Counted from the stretch's first letter, positions 1 through 7,848 are shown. The stretch: 37,670 bases of DNA from Cognatilysobacter segetis (GCF_004359965.1 NZ_SMRQ01000033.1:1-37670), one strand, 5' to 3'. Notes: generated by a model from the sequence alone, not told the origin. A program made the numbers and translations.

Positions 1-32
1 GGTCGCGGGTTCGAGTCCCGTCCGCTCCGCCA
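1..32 (+). tRNA. tRNA-Asp(GTC), 3' part only (cut by window edge)
   Basis: This is the T arm, the acceptor 3' strand (22-28), the discriminator G29 and CCA (30-32) of a tRNA identical to the complete copies downstream. The 5' part lies outside the window. Confidence 0.9.
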
Positions 33-43
33 GTTGTTCCGGA

Positions 44-69
44 GGCGCCGTTCGCGGCGCCTTCGTTTT
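44..69 (+). terminator. Terminator-like hairpin in each tRNA-Asp spacer (first of seven)
   Basis: GGCGCCG-TTCG-CGGCGCC forms a perfect 7-bp stem with a stable TTCG loop, followed by TTCGTTTT. It recurs in every spacer, at 225, 406, 587, 768, 949 and 1130. The T tract is interrupted, so it could be a weak terminator or a structure that guides 3' processing of the tRNA. I see no convincing promoter in the rest of the spacer. Confidence 0.6.
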
Positions 70-136
70 CCGGACCGCACGCCGGGCAGCAATGCGAATG
101 TCGCGGGCAGCTGCACAGCTGTCGAGCAGTAGAAAT

Positions 137-213
137 GGAGCGGTAGTTCAGTCGGTTAGAATGCTGGCCTGTCACGCCGGAGGTCGCGGGTTCGAGTCCC
201 GTCCGCTCCGCCA
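137..213 (+). tRNA. tRNA-Asp(GTC), copy 1 of 7 complete
   Basis: The gene is a 77-nt cloverleaf. Acceptor arms GGAGCGG and CCGCTCC pair fully, followed by discriminator G and genomically encoded CCA. The anticodon loop reads CTGTCAC, giving anticodon GTC (Asp), and the T loop is TTCGAGT. It is identical to the other copies in the array. Confidence 0.97.
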
Positions 214-317
214 GTTGTTCCGGAGGCGCCGTTCGCGGCGCCTTCGTTTTCCGGACCGCACGCCGGGCAGCAATGCGAATGTCGCGGGCAGCTGCACAGC
301 TGTCGAGCAGTAGAAAT

Positions 318-394
318 GGAGCGGTAGTTCAGTCGGTTAGAATGCTGGCCTGTCACGCCGGAGGTCGCGGGTTCGAGTCCCGTCCGCTCCGCCA
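318..394 (+). tRNA. tRNA-Asp(GTC), copy 2
   Basis: Identical to the tRNA at 137-213 and shifted by exactly 181 bp: anticodon GTC, encoded CCA. Confidence 0.97.
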
Positions 395-498
395 GTTGTT
401 CCGGAGGCGCCGTTCGCGGCGCCTTCGTTTTCCGGACCGCACGCCGGGCAGCAATGCGAATGTCGCGGGCAGCTGCACAGCTGTCGAGCAGTAGAAAT

Positions 499-575
499 GG
501 AGCGGTAGTTCAGTCGGTTAGAATGCTGGCCTGTCACGCCGGAGGTCGCGGGTTCGAGTCCCGTCCGCTCCGCCA
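499..575 (+). tRNA. tRNA-Asp(GTC), copy 3
   Basis: Identical to the tRNA at 137-213, two periods downstream: anticodon GTC, encoded CCA. Confidence 0.97.
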
Positions 576-679
576 GTTGTTCCGGAGGCGCCGTTCGCGG
601 CGCCTTCGTTTTCCGGACCGCACGCCGGGCAGCAATGCGAATGTCGCGGGCAGCTGCACAGCTGTCGAGCAGTAGAAAT

Positions 680-756
680 GGAGCGGTAGTTCAGTCGGTT
701 AGAATGCTGGCCTGTCACGCCGGAGGTCGCGGGTTCGAGTCCCGTCCGCTCCGCCA
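680..756 (+). tRNA. tRNA-Asp(GTC), copy 4
   Basis: Identical to the tRNA at 137-213, three periods downstream: anticodon GTC, encoded CCA. Confidence 0.97.
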
Positions 757-860
757 GTTGTTCCGGAGGCGCCGTTCGCGGCGCCTTCGTTTTCCGGACC
801 GCACGCCGGGCAGCAATGCGAATGTCGCGGGCAGCTGCACAGCTGTCGAGCAGTAGAAAT

Positions 861-937
861 GGAGCGGTAGTTCAGTCGGTTAGAATGCTGGCCTGTCACG
901 CCGGAGGTCGCGGGTTCGAGTCCCGTCCGCTCCGCCA
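861..937 (+). tRNA. tRNA-Asp(GTC), copy 5
   Basis: Identical to the tRNA at 137-213, four periods downstream: anticodon GTC, encoded CCA. Confidence 0.97.
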
Positions 938-1041
938 GTTGTTCCGGAGGCGCCGTTCGCGGCGCCTTCGTTTTCCGGACCGCACGCCGGGCAGCAATGC
1001 GAATGTCGCGGGCAGCTGCACAGCTGTCGAGCAGTAGAAAT

Positions 1042-1118
1042 GGAGCGGTAGTTCAGTCGGTTAGAATGCTGGCCTGTCACGCCGGAGGTCGCGGGTTCGA
1101 GTCCCGTCCGCTCCGCCA
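1042..1118 (+). tRNA. tRNA-Asp(GTC), copy 6
   Basis: Identical to the tRNA at 137-213, five periods downstream: anticodon GTC, encoded CCA. Confidence 0.97.
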
Positions 1119-1222
1119 GTTGTTCCGGAGGCGCCGTTCGCGGCGCCTTCGTTTTCCGGACCGCACGCCGGGCAGCAATGCGAATGTCGCGGGCAGCTGC
1201 ACAGCTGTCGAGCAGTAGAAAT

Positions 1223-1299
1223 GGAGCGGTAGTTCAGTCGGTTAGAATGCTGGCCTGTCACGCCGGAGGTCGCGGGTTCGAGTCCCGTCCGCTCCGCCA
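1223..1299 (+). tRNA. tRNA-Asp(GTC), copy 7, last of the array
   Basis: Identical to the other copies up to the CCA, but followed by unrelated sequence with its own stronger terminator rather than the repeat spacer. This is probably the ancestral downstream end of the locus, just before ppiD. Confidence 0.97.
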
Positions 1300-1306
1300 T
1301 TTTTCG

Positions 1307-1335
1307 AAAAGCGCCGGAAACGGCGCTTTTCTTTT
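1307..1335 (+). terminator. Intrinsic terminator at the end of the tRNA-Asp array
   Basis: AAAAGCGCCG-GAAA-CGGCGCTTTT is a 10-bp stem with a GNRA-type loop followed by CTTTT. It begins 7 nt after the last tRNA and differs in sequence from the spacer hairpins, although it shares the GCGCCG core. Confidence 0.9.
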
Positions 1336-1388
1336 GTCCGGCGATCGGCGCGGTGGCTCGGCATCCGTCGTCGGCCCGTGCAAGCGGC

Positions 1389-1394
1389 TACACT
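1389..1394 (+). promoter_or_regulatory. Probable -10 element of ppiD
   Basis: TACACT lies about 28 bp before the ppiD ATG and after the array terminator. No good -35 is visible. The same TAnnnT form precedes several other genes in this window. Confidence 0.45.
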
Positions 1395-1422
1395 GTCGGG
1401 CTTCGCCCTTAGCCGTGCCGCA

Positions 1423-3393
1423 ATGCTGCAGAACCTTCGCGAAAAGACTTCCGGTTGGGTCGCCACCGTCGTGCTCGGCCTGCTCGTGGTGCCGTTCGCC
1501 TTCGTCGGCGTCCAGGACTACTTCCAGCGCTCGCGCGAGATGCCCGTGGCATCCATCAGTGCGCCTCCGGCGTGGTGGAGCTCGGCACCCTCGTTCTGGC
1601 CCGTGTCGATGTTCTGGCAGCGGCAGGACGTCAGCCAGCGCGATTTCCGCGACCGCTTCGAGCAGGCGAGGCAGGCCGCGCGCCAGGAGCAGGGCGCGCA
1701 GTTCGACGCGCGCGAGTTCGAAAGCGAATCCAGCAAGCGCAAGGTGCTCGACGGCCTGATCGACGAGCGCGTGCAGGGGCTCTGGGCGCAGCGCCAGGCG
1801 ATCACGGTCAGCGACGCGATGGTGCGCAGCGAGATCGCCGCGATCCCCGCGTTCCAGAGCAACGGCAAGTTCGATCTCCAGCAGTACCGCATCGCGCTGC
1901 GCACGCTGAGTCCCCCTCGCAACGAAGCGCAGTTCGAGCAGCTCGTGCGCGAGGGGCTCGCGCAGTCGCTGCTGCGCAGCACGCTCGGCAGCAGCGCGTT
2001 CGCGACCAAGGCCGAGGCCGAGCGCCTGGTGGCGCTTCTCGGCGAGCGGCGCGATCTGTCGGTCGTCGAGCTGCCGGCGCTGCCGGTCGACACGGCCCCC
2101 GTTCCCGCGGCCGAGATCGAGCGCTGGTATCGCGCGCATCTGTCGCAGTACCGCGCGCCCGAAACGGTCTCGCTGGAATACGTCGACATCGATGCTTCGA
2201 CGCTGCCGGTTCCGGCGGTCGACGAGGCCGCGTTGCGCGAGCGTTACGAGCAGGAGAAGTCCCGCTTCGTCGCCGCGGAACAGCGTCAGGCGTCGCACAT
2301 CCTGATCAGCGTGCCGGCCGGGGCCAGCGCCGCGGTCGAAAAGTCGGCGCGCGAGAAGGCGGCGCGGCTCGCGACGCAGGCGCGTGCGCCCGGCGCGGAC
2401 TTCGGGGCCTTGGCACGTGCGAACAGCGACGACACCGGCTCCAAGGCCGCTGGCGGCGATCTGGGCTTCGTCGCGAAGGGCGCCCTCGCGCCCGCGTTCG
2501 AGAAGGCGCTGTTCGCGATGCAGCCGGGGCAGGTCAGCGATCCGGTCCGCACCGAATTCGGTTGGCATGTGATCCAGCTGCGCCAGGTGCAGCAGGGTCG
2601 CCAAGAGGCATTCGAGCAGGTGCGCCCGGCGCTCGAGAAGGAAGTGATCGACAGCGCGCGCGAGAAGCAGTTCAACGACGTGACGTCGAAGATCGTGGAC
2701 GCCGTGCTGAAGAACCCGTCCTCGCTCGGCCCGGCGGCACGCCAGGTGGGCCTGCCCGTGCTCACGGCCGGCCCGGTCGCCCGCGGCCAGGCCTCCGGCG
2801 TCCTCGCCCATCCGATGGTGCAGCGCACCGCCTTCTCGGAGTCCGCCATCGCGCAGGGCATGGTGTCCGATCCGATCGAGGTGGGGAACGAGCACACCGT
2901 GCTGCTGCGCGTCACCGCGCACAACGCCGCGCGCCAGCTGTCGCTCGCGGAAGTCCGCGATCGCGTGATCGCCGCGATCCGCGCCGACCGGGTGATGAAG
3001 GCCGCCCAGAAGCGGGCCGACGCGGTCGTCGCGCAGGTCAAGTCCGGTCAGTCGCTCGCCCAGGTGGCGATGGCACAGGGGCTGGCGGCGCCGAAGGCAG
3101 TGCTACGCGTTCCGCGTGGCGCCGACGTGCTCGCACCGGGCGTCTCGGATGCGTTCTTCTCCGCGTACGCGCCGAAGGGCCGCAAGGCTGTGGGTTCGAA
3201 GGTCCTGCCCGACGGACGGGGCGTCGTGTTCGTGGTCGACGCGATCAACCCGGGTACGCCGCAGGACGTTGGCGGCGATATCGGCCAGATCGCCTCGCAG
3301 ATTTCGCAGCTGCACGGCTTCGTGGATTTCGATACGACGGTCCGCGCCCTGCGTCGCAGCTACAAGGTGGACGTCAACGCGTCGAACCTCTGA
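1423..3393 (+). CDS. ppiD: Peptidyl-prolyl cis-trans isomerase D (periplasmic folding factor)
   Basis: PpiD is a membrane-anchored periplasmic chaperone that helps newly exported outer-membrane and envelope proteins fold. The 656-residue product has a short cytoplasmic N terminus, one membrane anchor (about residues 11-30), a SurA/PpiD N-terminal chaperone-like region, one parvulin (PpiC-type) domain at about 287-386 containing SHILIS and GDLGFV motifs, and a long C-terminal region. The ATG at 1423 begins the characteristic MLQNLREKTSGW start; an upstream in-frame ATG at 1378 would add 15 atypical residues. A tRNA-Asp cluster beside ppiD is a familiar arrangement in this family. PpiD is often weakly active or inactive as an isomerase, so chaperone function is the safer call. 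Confidence 0.93.
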   Translation: MLQNLREKTSGWVATVVLGLLVVPFAFVGVQDYFQRSREMPVASISAPPAWWSSAPSFWPVSMFWQRQDVSQRDFRDRFEQARQAARQEQGAQFDAREFESESSKRKVLDGLIDERVQGLWAQRQAITVSDAMVRSEIAAIPAFQSNGKFDLQQYRIALRTLSPPRNEAQFEQLVREGLAQSLLRSTLGSSAFATKAEAERLVALLGERRDLSVVELPALPVDTAPVPAAEIERWYRAHLSQYRAPETVSLEYVDIDASTLPVPAVDEAALRERYEQEKSRFVAAEQRQASHILISVPAGASAAVEKSAREKAARLATQARAPGADFGALARANSDDTGSKAAGGDLGFVAKGALAPAFEKALFAMQPGQVSDPVRTEFGWHVIQLRQVQQGRQEAFEQVRPALEKEVIDSAREKQFNDVTSKIVDAVLKNPSSLGPAARQVGLPVLTAGPVARGQASGVLAHPMVQRTAFSESAIAQGMVSDPIEVGNEHTVLLRVTAHNAARQLSLAEVRDRVIAAIRADRVMKAAQKRADAVVAQVKSGQSLAQVAMAQGLAAPKAVLRVPRGADVLAPGVSDAFFSAYAPKGRKAVGSKVLPDGRGVVFVVDAINPGTPQDVGGDIGQIASQISQLHGFVDFDTTVRALRRSYKVDVNASNL

Positions 3394-3413
3394 CCGCTGG
3401 GATCCTTGGAGCG

Positions 3414-3446
3414 AACGGCCCGCCCTGGAGGCGGGCCGTTTCGTTT
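3414..3446 (+). terminator. Intrinsic terminator of ppiD
   Basis: AACGGCCCGCC-CTGGA-GGCGGGCCGTT is a perfect 11-bp stem followed by TCGTTT. It starts 21 nt after the ppiD stop codon. Confidence 0.88.
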
Positions 3447-3487
3447 CGGCTGCGGATCGAACGGGTGTCCGCTGCCGAAGCACGAGC

Positions 3488-3512
3488 AAAAAAAAGCCCG
3501 GCGGTGCCGGGC
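3488..3512 (-). terminator. Intrinsic terminator of fabI
   Basis: Read on the minus strand, the stem GCCCGGC-ACC-GCCGGGC (3496-3512) is followed by an eight-T tract (complement of the A run at 3488-3495). It lies just beyond the fabI stop and faces the ppiD terminator, separating the two converging genes. Confidence 0.9.
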
Positions 3513-3529
3513 TTTCTTCATGGATCTTC

Positions 3530-4324
3530 TCAGTCTTCGTCGCCGATGCCGGTCATACCGAGGATGTTGTATCCGGAGTCGACGTAGGTGACTTCGCCCG
3601 TGATGCCCGCCGCGAGGTCCGAGCACAGGAAGGCGGCGGCGTTGCCGACGTCCTCGATCGTCACGCTTCGGCGCAGCGGCGCATAGGTCTCGAAGTGGTG
3701 CAGCATCTTGCGGAAGTTCGCGATGCCGGCGGCCGCGAGCGTCTTGATCGGGCCGGCGGAGATCGCGTTGACGCGCGTGCCTTCCGGACCGAGGTTCAGC
3801 GCGAGGTACCGCACCGTCGCCTCGAGGCTGGCCTTGGCCACGCCCATCACGTTGTAGTTCTGCAGCGCGCGTTCGGCGCCGAGGTAGCTGAGCGTCAGGA
3901 TCGAACCGTTGCGGCCCTGCATCATCGGGCGCGCCGCCTTCGCCAGCGCGGCGAGCGAATACGCCGAGATGTCGTGCGCGATCGCGAAGTTCTCGCGCGT
4001 CAGACCGTCGAGGAACTCGCCTTCGATGGCTTCCCGCGGGGCATAGGCGATGCAGTGCACGAGGATGTCGAAACCGTCCCACCGCTGCCCGAGCTGCTCG
4101 AAGCACTGCGCGATCTGCTCGTCGGACGTGACGTCGAGCGGGATCACGATGTCGCTGCCGTACTCGGCGGCAGCCGCCTCCACGCGCGACTTCAGCTTGT
4201 CGTTCTGGTACGTGAGCGCGATCTCGGCGCCCTGGGCGCGCATCGCCTCGGCGATGCCCGTGGCGATCGAGCGCTGGCTCGCGATGCCCGTGATCAGTGC
4301 GCGCTTGCCCTGCAGGAAACCCAT
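3530..4324 (-). CDS. fabI: Enoyl-[acyl-carrier-protein] reductase (NADH)
   Basis: FabI catalyses the last step of each fatty-acid elongation cycle, reducing trans-2-enoyl-ACP with NADH. The 264-residue short-chain dehydrogenase shows the FabI nucleotide-binding signature [13 protein letters not shown] near the N terminus. The catalytic Tyr157-x6-Lys164 pair sits in the block [11 protein letters not shown], with the conserved Tyr147 (LSYLGAERA) just before. The start at 4324 has a GGAGAG ribosome site 6 nt upstream; a 12-residue longer version lacks family support. The gene is not with the main fab cluster at 24-29 kb. Xanthomonas campestris is known to rely on FabV, so a FabI here is a lineage difference; it also suggests possible sensitivity to triclosan-type inhibitors (inference). 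Confidence 0.95.
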   Translation of the reverse strand: MGFLQGKRALITGIASQRSIATGIAEAMRAQGAEIALTYQNDKLKSRVEAAAAEYGSDIVIPLDVTSDEQIAQCFEQLGQRWDGFDILVHCIAYAPREAIEGEFLDGLTRENFAIAHDISAYSLAALAKAARPMMQGRNGSILTLSYLGAERALQNYNVMGVAKASLEATVRYLALNLGPEGTRVNAISAGPIKTLAAAGIANFRKMLHHFETYAPLRRSVTIEDVGNAAAFLCSDLAAGITGEVTYVDSGYNILGMTGIGDED

Positions 4325-4394
4325 GTGCTCTCCGTGACTGGCGCCCGCAACGGCGGGCAAGGCCGCGTAGTGTGCCCGCCGCCGGTGCGCGAGG

Positions 4395-5501
4395 CTACTT
4401 CGACGCCAGCGAGTCGACCGCCAGCACCATGCCCGGCGCGAGCAGCTTGCCGGCCTTGAGCCCGTTGAGGCTGAGCAGTTCGGCCACCGTCACCTTGTAG
4501 CGGCGGGCGATCATCCACAGGCTTTCGCCCGCGGCGACGATATGGCGGCGGGGCGAGTTCGACACCGCGATGGCGGCCGTCGCGAGGGGCGCGGCCGAGG
4601 TCGCGACCGACGCGGCCGGAGTGGCGGTGGGCGACAGCACGGCGGCGACGATCGAGCTGGCCGGCGCCTCGCCGGCGGCCGCGCCCAATGCCGCCGCGGC
4701 CGAACCCGGCGCGAGGATCGACGCCACCGCCGGTGCGGACTTGGGCGTGTCCATCGCGACCAGCGTCTGCGACGAGGCGATCGGGGCGAGTTCGCGGACC
4801 GGACGGTCGAGGGACGCGAGGAAGCGCGGCTGGTCGTCGGCGCGGGCGATCACGCAGGAGATCGCGTGCAGTTTGTCGTCGTAGGCCTGGGTGATGCCCG
4901 ACAGGCCGGCAAGAGTCTCCGGCTTCGCGGTGCGCGGCGTCTGGCCCGCGCGCTTCAGCGCACCGAACACGCGGTACTCGCCTGCGTTGTAGGCCATGAC
5001 CGCCAGGCGCCAGTTGCCGCCGAACATGCCGTGCAGGGTCTTGAGGTAGCGGACTGCCGCCTTCGTCGAGTCGATCGGCGACATGCGGCCGTCGTAGCCC
5101 GGCCGCATCGGAACCTTATGGTTGCGTGCGGTGGTGGCGATCATCTGCCACAGGCCGGCCGGGCCCGCGGAACTGCGGGCGGTGGGCTTGTAGCCGCTTT
5201 CCACGAAGGGGATCAGCGCGTATTCGGTCGGCAGGTGCGCCGCGCGCACCGATTCGACGACGTGGCCGAAGAGCACCATCGTATTGTCGTCGCGATTGGC
5301 GAGCCGCTCCGGTGCGTGGGCGAACTGACGGGACCAGCGCGACGGCTCGGCGGGGCACGACGGCTCGGCGAGGCCCGAGCGGAAATGCTCGTAGATCTCG
5401 CGGCCGCTGCGCGCATCGGCCGCGTGGGCGAGGCCGGTCGACGCGACGCCGAGCGCGGCCACGAGCGCCGCAGCGCTCGTCTTATTAAAGAGAGTGTTCA
5501 T
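4395..5501 (-). CDS. mltD: Membrane-bound lytic murein transglycosylase D-like protein with LysM domain
   Basis: This is predicted to cleave the MurNAc-GlcNAc bond of peptidoglycan in the periplasm, forming 1,6-anhydro ends. The 368-residue product has a signal peptide ending near Ala27-Ala28 (GLAHAA), with no lipobox cysteine. An SLT/GH23 domain follows, with the catalytic Glu101 in PFVESGY, then GPAGLWQM and AYNAGEYRV motifs. After a long Ala/Pro/Ser-rich linker there is one C-terminal LysM domain (about 321-366). It has one LysM where E. coli MltD has two, so it is shorter. The start at 5501 overlaps the gloB stop by 4 nt (ATGA), implying translational coupling. The symbol reflects family resemblance only. 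Confidence 0.85.
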   Translation of the reverse strand: MNTLFNKTSAAALVAALGVASTGLAHAADARSGREIYEHFRSGLAEPSCPAEPSRWSRQFAHAPERLANRDDNTMVLFGHVVESVRAAHLPTEYALIPFVESGYKPTARSSAGPAGLWQMIATTARNHKVPMRPGYDGRMSPIDSTKAAVRYLKTLHGMFGGNWRLAVMAYNAGEYRVFGALKRAGQTPRTAKPETLAGLSGITQAYDDKLHAISCVIARADDQPRFLASLDRPVRELAPIASSQTLVAMDTPKSAPAVASILAPGSAAAALGAAAGEAPASSIVAAVLSPTATPAASVATSAAPLATAAIAVSNSPRRHIVAAGESLWMIARRYKVTVAELLSLNGLKAGKLLAPGMVLAVDSLASK

Positions 5502-6280
5502 GCCGCGAATCCGTCCTTCCACGCGCGGAGCGTGGCGAAGGTTTCGACGCGGCCGGCAGGCGCGCGACCCAGGCGGCGGGATACGGCGTCGACGACGGCA
5601 GGGGCGTCGCAACGCAGGAACGGATTGCAGGCCAGTTCGCTGCCGAGCGTGGTCGGGAGCGTGGGCTGTTGGGCGTCTCGCATGGTCTTGGCCTCCTTCA
5701 TGCGGTGCCGGAGCGCCGCGTTGTCGGGTTCAACCACCACCGCGAATGCGGCATTGGCCAGCGTGTACTCGTGCCCGCAGCAGACCCGGGTGTCCGGGGG
5801 GAGCGCCGCGAGCCTCCCCAACGAGTTCTCCATCTCGGCCGCCGTGCCTTCGAACAAGCGCCCGCAGCCGAGGCTGAAGAGGGTGTCGCCGCAGAACAGC
5901 ACGGGCGAATTCCCGGCGTTCTCGACGTAGAAAGCGATGTGCGTACGGGTGTGGCCCGGCACGTGGATGGCGCGGATCGACCAGTCGTCGACCGTGAACG
6001 TCTCGCCGTCGGCGGGACGGTGCATGGGCAGGCCGACGCGGTCGTCGTCCGGGCCGTAGACCGGCGTGTCGTGCCAGCGCTCCACGAGGGAGGCGGCACC
6101 GGCCACGTGGTCGGCATGGTGGTGCGTCAGCAGGATCGCGGCCGGCTCGAAGGCGTCGGCGTTGGCTGCCTCGAAAACCGGGCCGGCTTCGCCGGGATCC
6201 ACCACCAGCGCTCGGCCCTGCGTGTTACGAAGTACCCAGATGTAGTTGTCGACGCGCGCACTCAACGGCTGCAGACGCAT
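5498..6280 (-). CDS. gloB: Hydroxyacylglutathione hydrolase (glyoxalase II)
   Basis: GloB hydrolyses S-D-lactoylglutathione to D-lactate and glutathione, completing methylglyoxal detoxification. The 260-residue metallo-beta-lactamase-fold protein carries the dinuclear metal motif THHHADHVAG. It also has HVPGHTRTH, the bridging Asp in LFCGDTLFSLGCGRLFEGT, and the glyoxalase II C-terminal block CCGHEYTLANA with the NPFLRC ending. The start at 6280 has GGAGG 8 nt upstream; an in-frame ATG 15 nt earlier has no ribosome site. It is first of a two-gene unit with the downstream transglycosylase, a pairing with no obvious metabolic logic. Confidence 0.94.
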   Translation of the reverse strand: MRLQPLSARVDNYIWVLRNTQGRALVVDPGEAGPVFEAANADAFEPAAILLTHHHADHVAGAASLVERWHDTPVYGPDDDRVGLPMHRPADGETFTVDDWSIRAIHVPGHTRTHIAFYVENAGNSPVLFCGDTLFSLGCGRLFEGTAAEMENSLGRLAALPPDTRVCCGHEYTLANAAFAVVVEPDNAALRHRMKEAKTMRDAQQPTLPTTLGSELACNPFLRCDAPAVVDAVSRRLGRAPAGRVETFATLRAWKDGFAA

Positions 6281-6560
6281 GGCAAGTACCTCCATCGGTT
6301 AGTGCCACCTCAGCGCGATACCTGAATACGCTGAACGGCTGCGGTGCTGGTCCCGAAGAAGGGGCGACCTTGCCGACCGGGGTCGGCTCCGTCAACCCTC
6401 GGTGACCGTGACAGGCGTCCCTCACCGGCCGGACACCTTGAGCAATGCCGGCTAAATGACTGATTTAACTAGGTCCGGTCACGTACACATTCGTATGGAG
6501 GGCTCCCGACGAGCGGTCCGGGCCGGCGGCCGGGCACAATGGGGGATGCGCGAAAACCCG
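6281..6560. other. 280-bp divergent intergenic region between gloB and rnhA
   Basis: No gene is seen here. It holds a perfect inverted repeat GCCGACC-GG-GGTCGGC (6372-6387). On the minus strand this repeat sits directly downstream of TTGACG (6395-6390), which could be a -35 for gloB, although no good -10 follows. An AT-rich patch near 6452-6472 contains TAAAT-GACTG-ATTTA and stands out from the GC-rich surroundings. The rnhA promoter probably lies at its right end. Confidence 0.5.
6535..6540 (+). promoter_or_regulatory. Possible -10 element of rnhA
   Basis: CACAAT would place the transcription start at about 6546-6547, leaving a leader of only about 14 nt before the chosen rnhA start, or a leaderless message if the ATG at 6546 is used. 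The same GCACAAT form precedes dnaX. Confidence 0.4.
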
Positions 6561-7025
6561 ATGAAGGACATGAAGGCGGTCGAGATCCACACCGACGGCG
6601 CCTGCCTGGGCAACCCCGGCCCAGGCGGCTGGGGCGCACTGCTGCGCTACAAGGGGCGCGAACGCGAGCTGTCCGGGGGCGAACCTGACACCACGAACAA
6701 CCGGATGGAGCTCATGGCGGCGATCCAGGCGCTGGAGACCCTGACGGAAGGCTGCGGCGTCGATCTCTACACCGACTCGCAGTACGTCCGGCAGGGCATC
6801 ACGGAATGGATGCCCGGCTGGGTGCGCCGCAACTGGAAGACGGCGGGCGGCGACCCGGTCAAGAACCGCGACCTGTGGGAACGCCTGCAGGCGGCGACGC
6901 AACGGCACCAGATCCGCTGGCATTGGGTGAAGGGCCACAACGGCCATCCGGACAACGAGCGCGTCGACGTGCTCGCCCGGGACGCGGCGACGGCGATCAA
7001 GGCCGGCTCGCGCCAGCACGCGTGA
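6561..7025 (+). CDS. rnhA: Ribonuclease HI
   Basis: RNase HI degrades the RNA strand of RNA:DNA hybrids during replication and R-loop removal. The 154-residue product matches the usual 155-residue length. It shows all catalytic positions: Asp in [16 protein letters not shown], Glu in [14 protein letters not shown], Asp in LYTDSQYV, His in [10 protein letters not shown], and the final Asp in VDVLARD. The start is uncertain: in-frame ATGs at 6546, 6561 and 6570 are all possible, and 6561 fits family length while keeping GGGGG 15 nt upstream. rnhA beside dnaQ is a common gammaproteobacterial order. Confidence 0.95.
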   Translation: MKDMKAVEIHTDGACLGNPGPGGWGALLRYKGRERELSGGEPDTTNNRMELMAAIQALETLTEGCGVDLYTDSQYVRQGITEWMPGWVRRNWKTAGGDPVKNRDLWERLQAATQRHQIRWHWVKGHNGHPDNERVDVLARDAATAIKAGSRQHA

Positions 7026-7107
7026 ACCGGCTCGCGCGGCCCGCATGCGCACACCCCCGTGCGACACGGCGTCGTTAGGCTATGCGCGACGACGTAACGG
7101 ATCTCCC

Positions 7108-7848
7108 ATGCGCCAGGTCATCCTCGATACCGAAACCACCGGCCTGAGCTGGGAACGCGGCTGCCGCGTGGTCGAGATCGGTTGCGTGGAATTCGTCGAG
7201 CGCCGTCCGACCGGGCGTACGTTCCACCGCTACCTCAACCCGGACTGCGATTTCGAACCCGGCGCGCAGGAAGTGACGGGTCTCACGCTCGATTTCCTCT
7301 CCGACAAGCCGCGCTTCGCGGAGGTCGTCGACGAGTTCCTCGCCTTCATCGAAGGCGCCGAGCTGATCATCCACAACGCGGCGTTCGACGTCGGCTTCCT
7401 CGACAACGAGTTGCGCCTGTGCGGCGCGCATTACGGTTGCCTCGCGCACCGTTGCCGGGTCGAGGACACGCTGCTGATGGCGCGAAAGCGCTATCCGGGC
7501 CAGCGCAATTCGCTGGACGCGCTGTGCCGCCGCCTCGGCGTCGACAACGCCCACCGCCAGCTCCACGGCGCGCTGCTCGACGCCCAACTATTGGCCGAGG
7601 TCTACATCGGGCTGACGTCCGGGCAGACGGACCTGGGTTTCGGGGAGGTCACGGCCGAACTCGCGGGCGACGCTCTGCCGTTCGAGATCGATCTCAGCCG
7701 CCCGCGTCCGCGCGTGCAGGTGGCCGCGGGCGAACTCGAGGCCCACGAGGCGCGCCTGGCGGTGTTGAGGAAGAAGGCCGGTTCGGCCGTGTGGGACTGG
7801 TTGGCCCAGGACGCGGCGGACGCCGGCGAGGCGCTCGCGCCCGCCTGA
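7108..7848 (+). CDS. dnaQ: DNA polymerase III epsilon subunit (3'-5' proofreading exonuclease)
   Basis: Epsilon removes misincorporated nucleotides as part of the replicative polymerase core. The 246-residue DEDDh exonuclease has Exo I LDTETTGL near the N terminus, Exo II HNAAFDVGFLDNEL, and Exo III HGALLDAQLLAEVY. A C-terminal tail (about residues 175-246) presumably contacts the alpha subunit. The ATG at 7108 begins directly at the family start MRQVILDTETTG; the ribosome site is weak. Its stop codon abuts the stop of the converging phosphatase gene with no spacer. Confidence 0.95.
   Translation: MRQVILDTETTGLSWERGCRVVEIGCVEFVERRPTGRTFHRYLNPDCDFEPGAQEVTGLTLDFLSDKPRFAEVVDEFLAFIEGAELIIHNAAFDVGFLDNELRLCGAHYGCLAHRCRVEDTLLMARKRYPGQRNSLDALCRRLGVDNAHRQLHGALLDAQLLAEVYIGLTSGQTDLGFGEVTAELAGDALPFEIDLSRPRPRVQVAAGELEAHEARLAVLRKKAGSAVWDWLAQDAADAGEALAPA

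Larger units (their letters stand above)
1..1299 (+). repeat. Tandem array of 181-bp units, each a tRNA-Asp gene plus a 104-bp spacer
   Basis: The sequence repeats with an exact 181-bp period from the left edge to the end of the last tRNA at 1299. Each unit is a 77-nt tRNA-Asp(GTC) gene with encoded CCA followed by a 104-bp spacer. By eye all copies, spacers included, are identical. The first copy is cut by the window edge, so the array may extend to the left. The last tRNA is followed by a different sequence, so the repeat boundary lies exactly at the tRNA 3' end. This looks like recent amplification by unequal recombination, or copies kept identical by gene conversion. Confidence 0.97.

Noticed and set aside
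92-1218. Repeated 73-residue plus-strand and 66-residue minus-strand open frames across the 181-bp repeats
   Set aside because: They are translations of tRNA-Asp genes and spacers; the minus frame contains the well-known spurious GGADGTRTRDLRRD string produced by tRNA genes.
1-1299. CRISPR array
   Set aside because: The units are regularly spaced, but repeat and spacer are all identical and the repeated part is a tRNA, so it is a tandem tRNA repeat.
1258-2922. Long minus-strand open frame (554 codons) opposite ppiD, and similar long frames opposite dnaX, fadB and moxR
   Set aside because: GC-rich coding DNA produces long antisense frames; the products are Arg/Ala-rich with no family motifs, while the opposite strand encodes recognisable proteins.
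6456-6560. A 35-residue N-terminal extension of RNase HI from an ATG at 6456
   Set aside because: It runs through the likely promoter, lacks a ribosome site and does not fit the family length.
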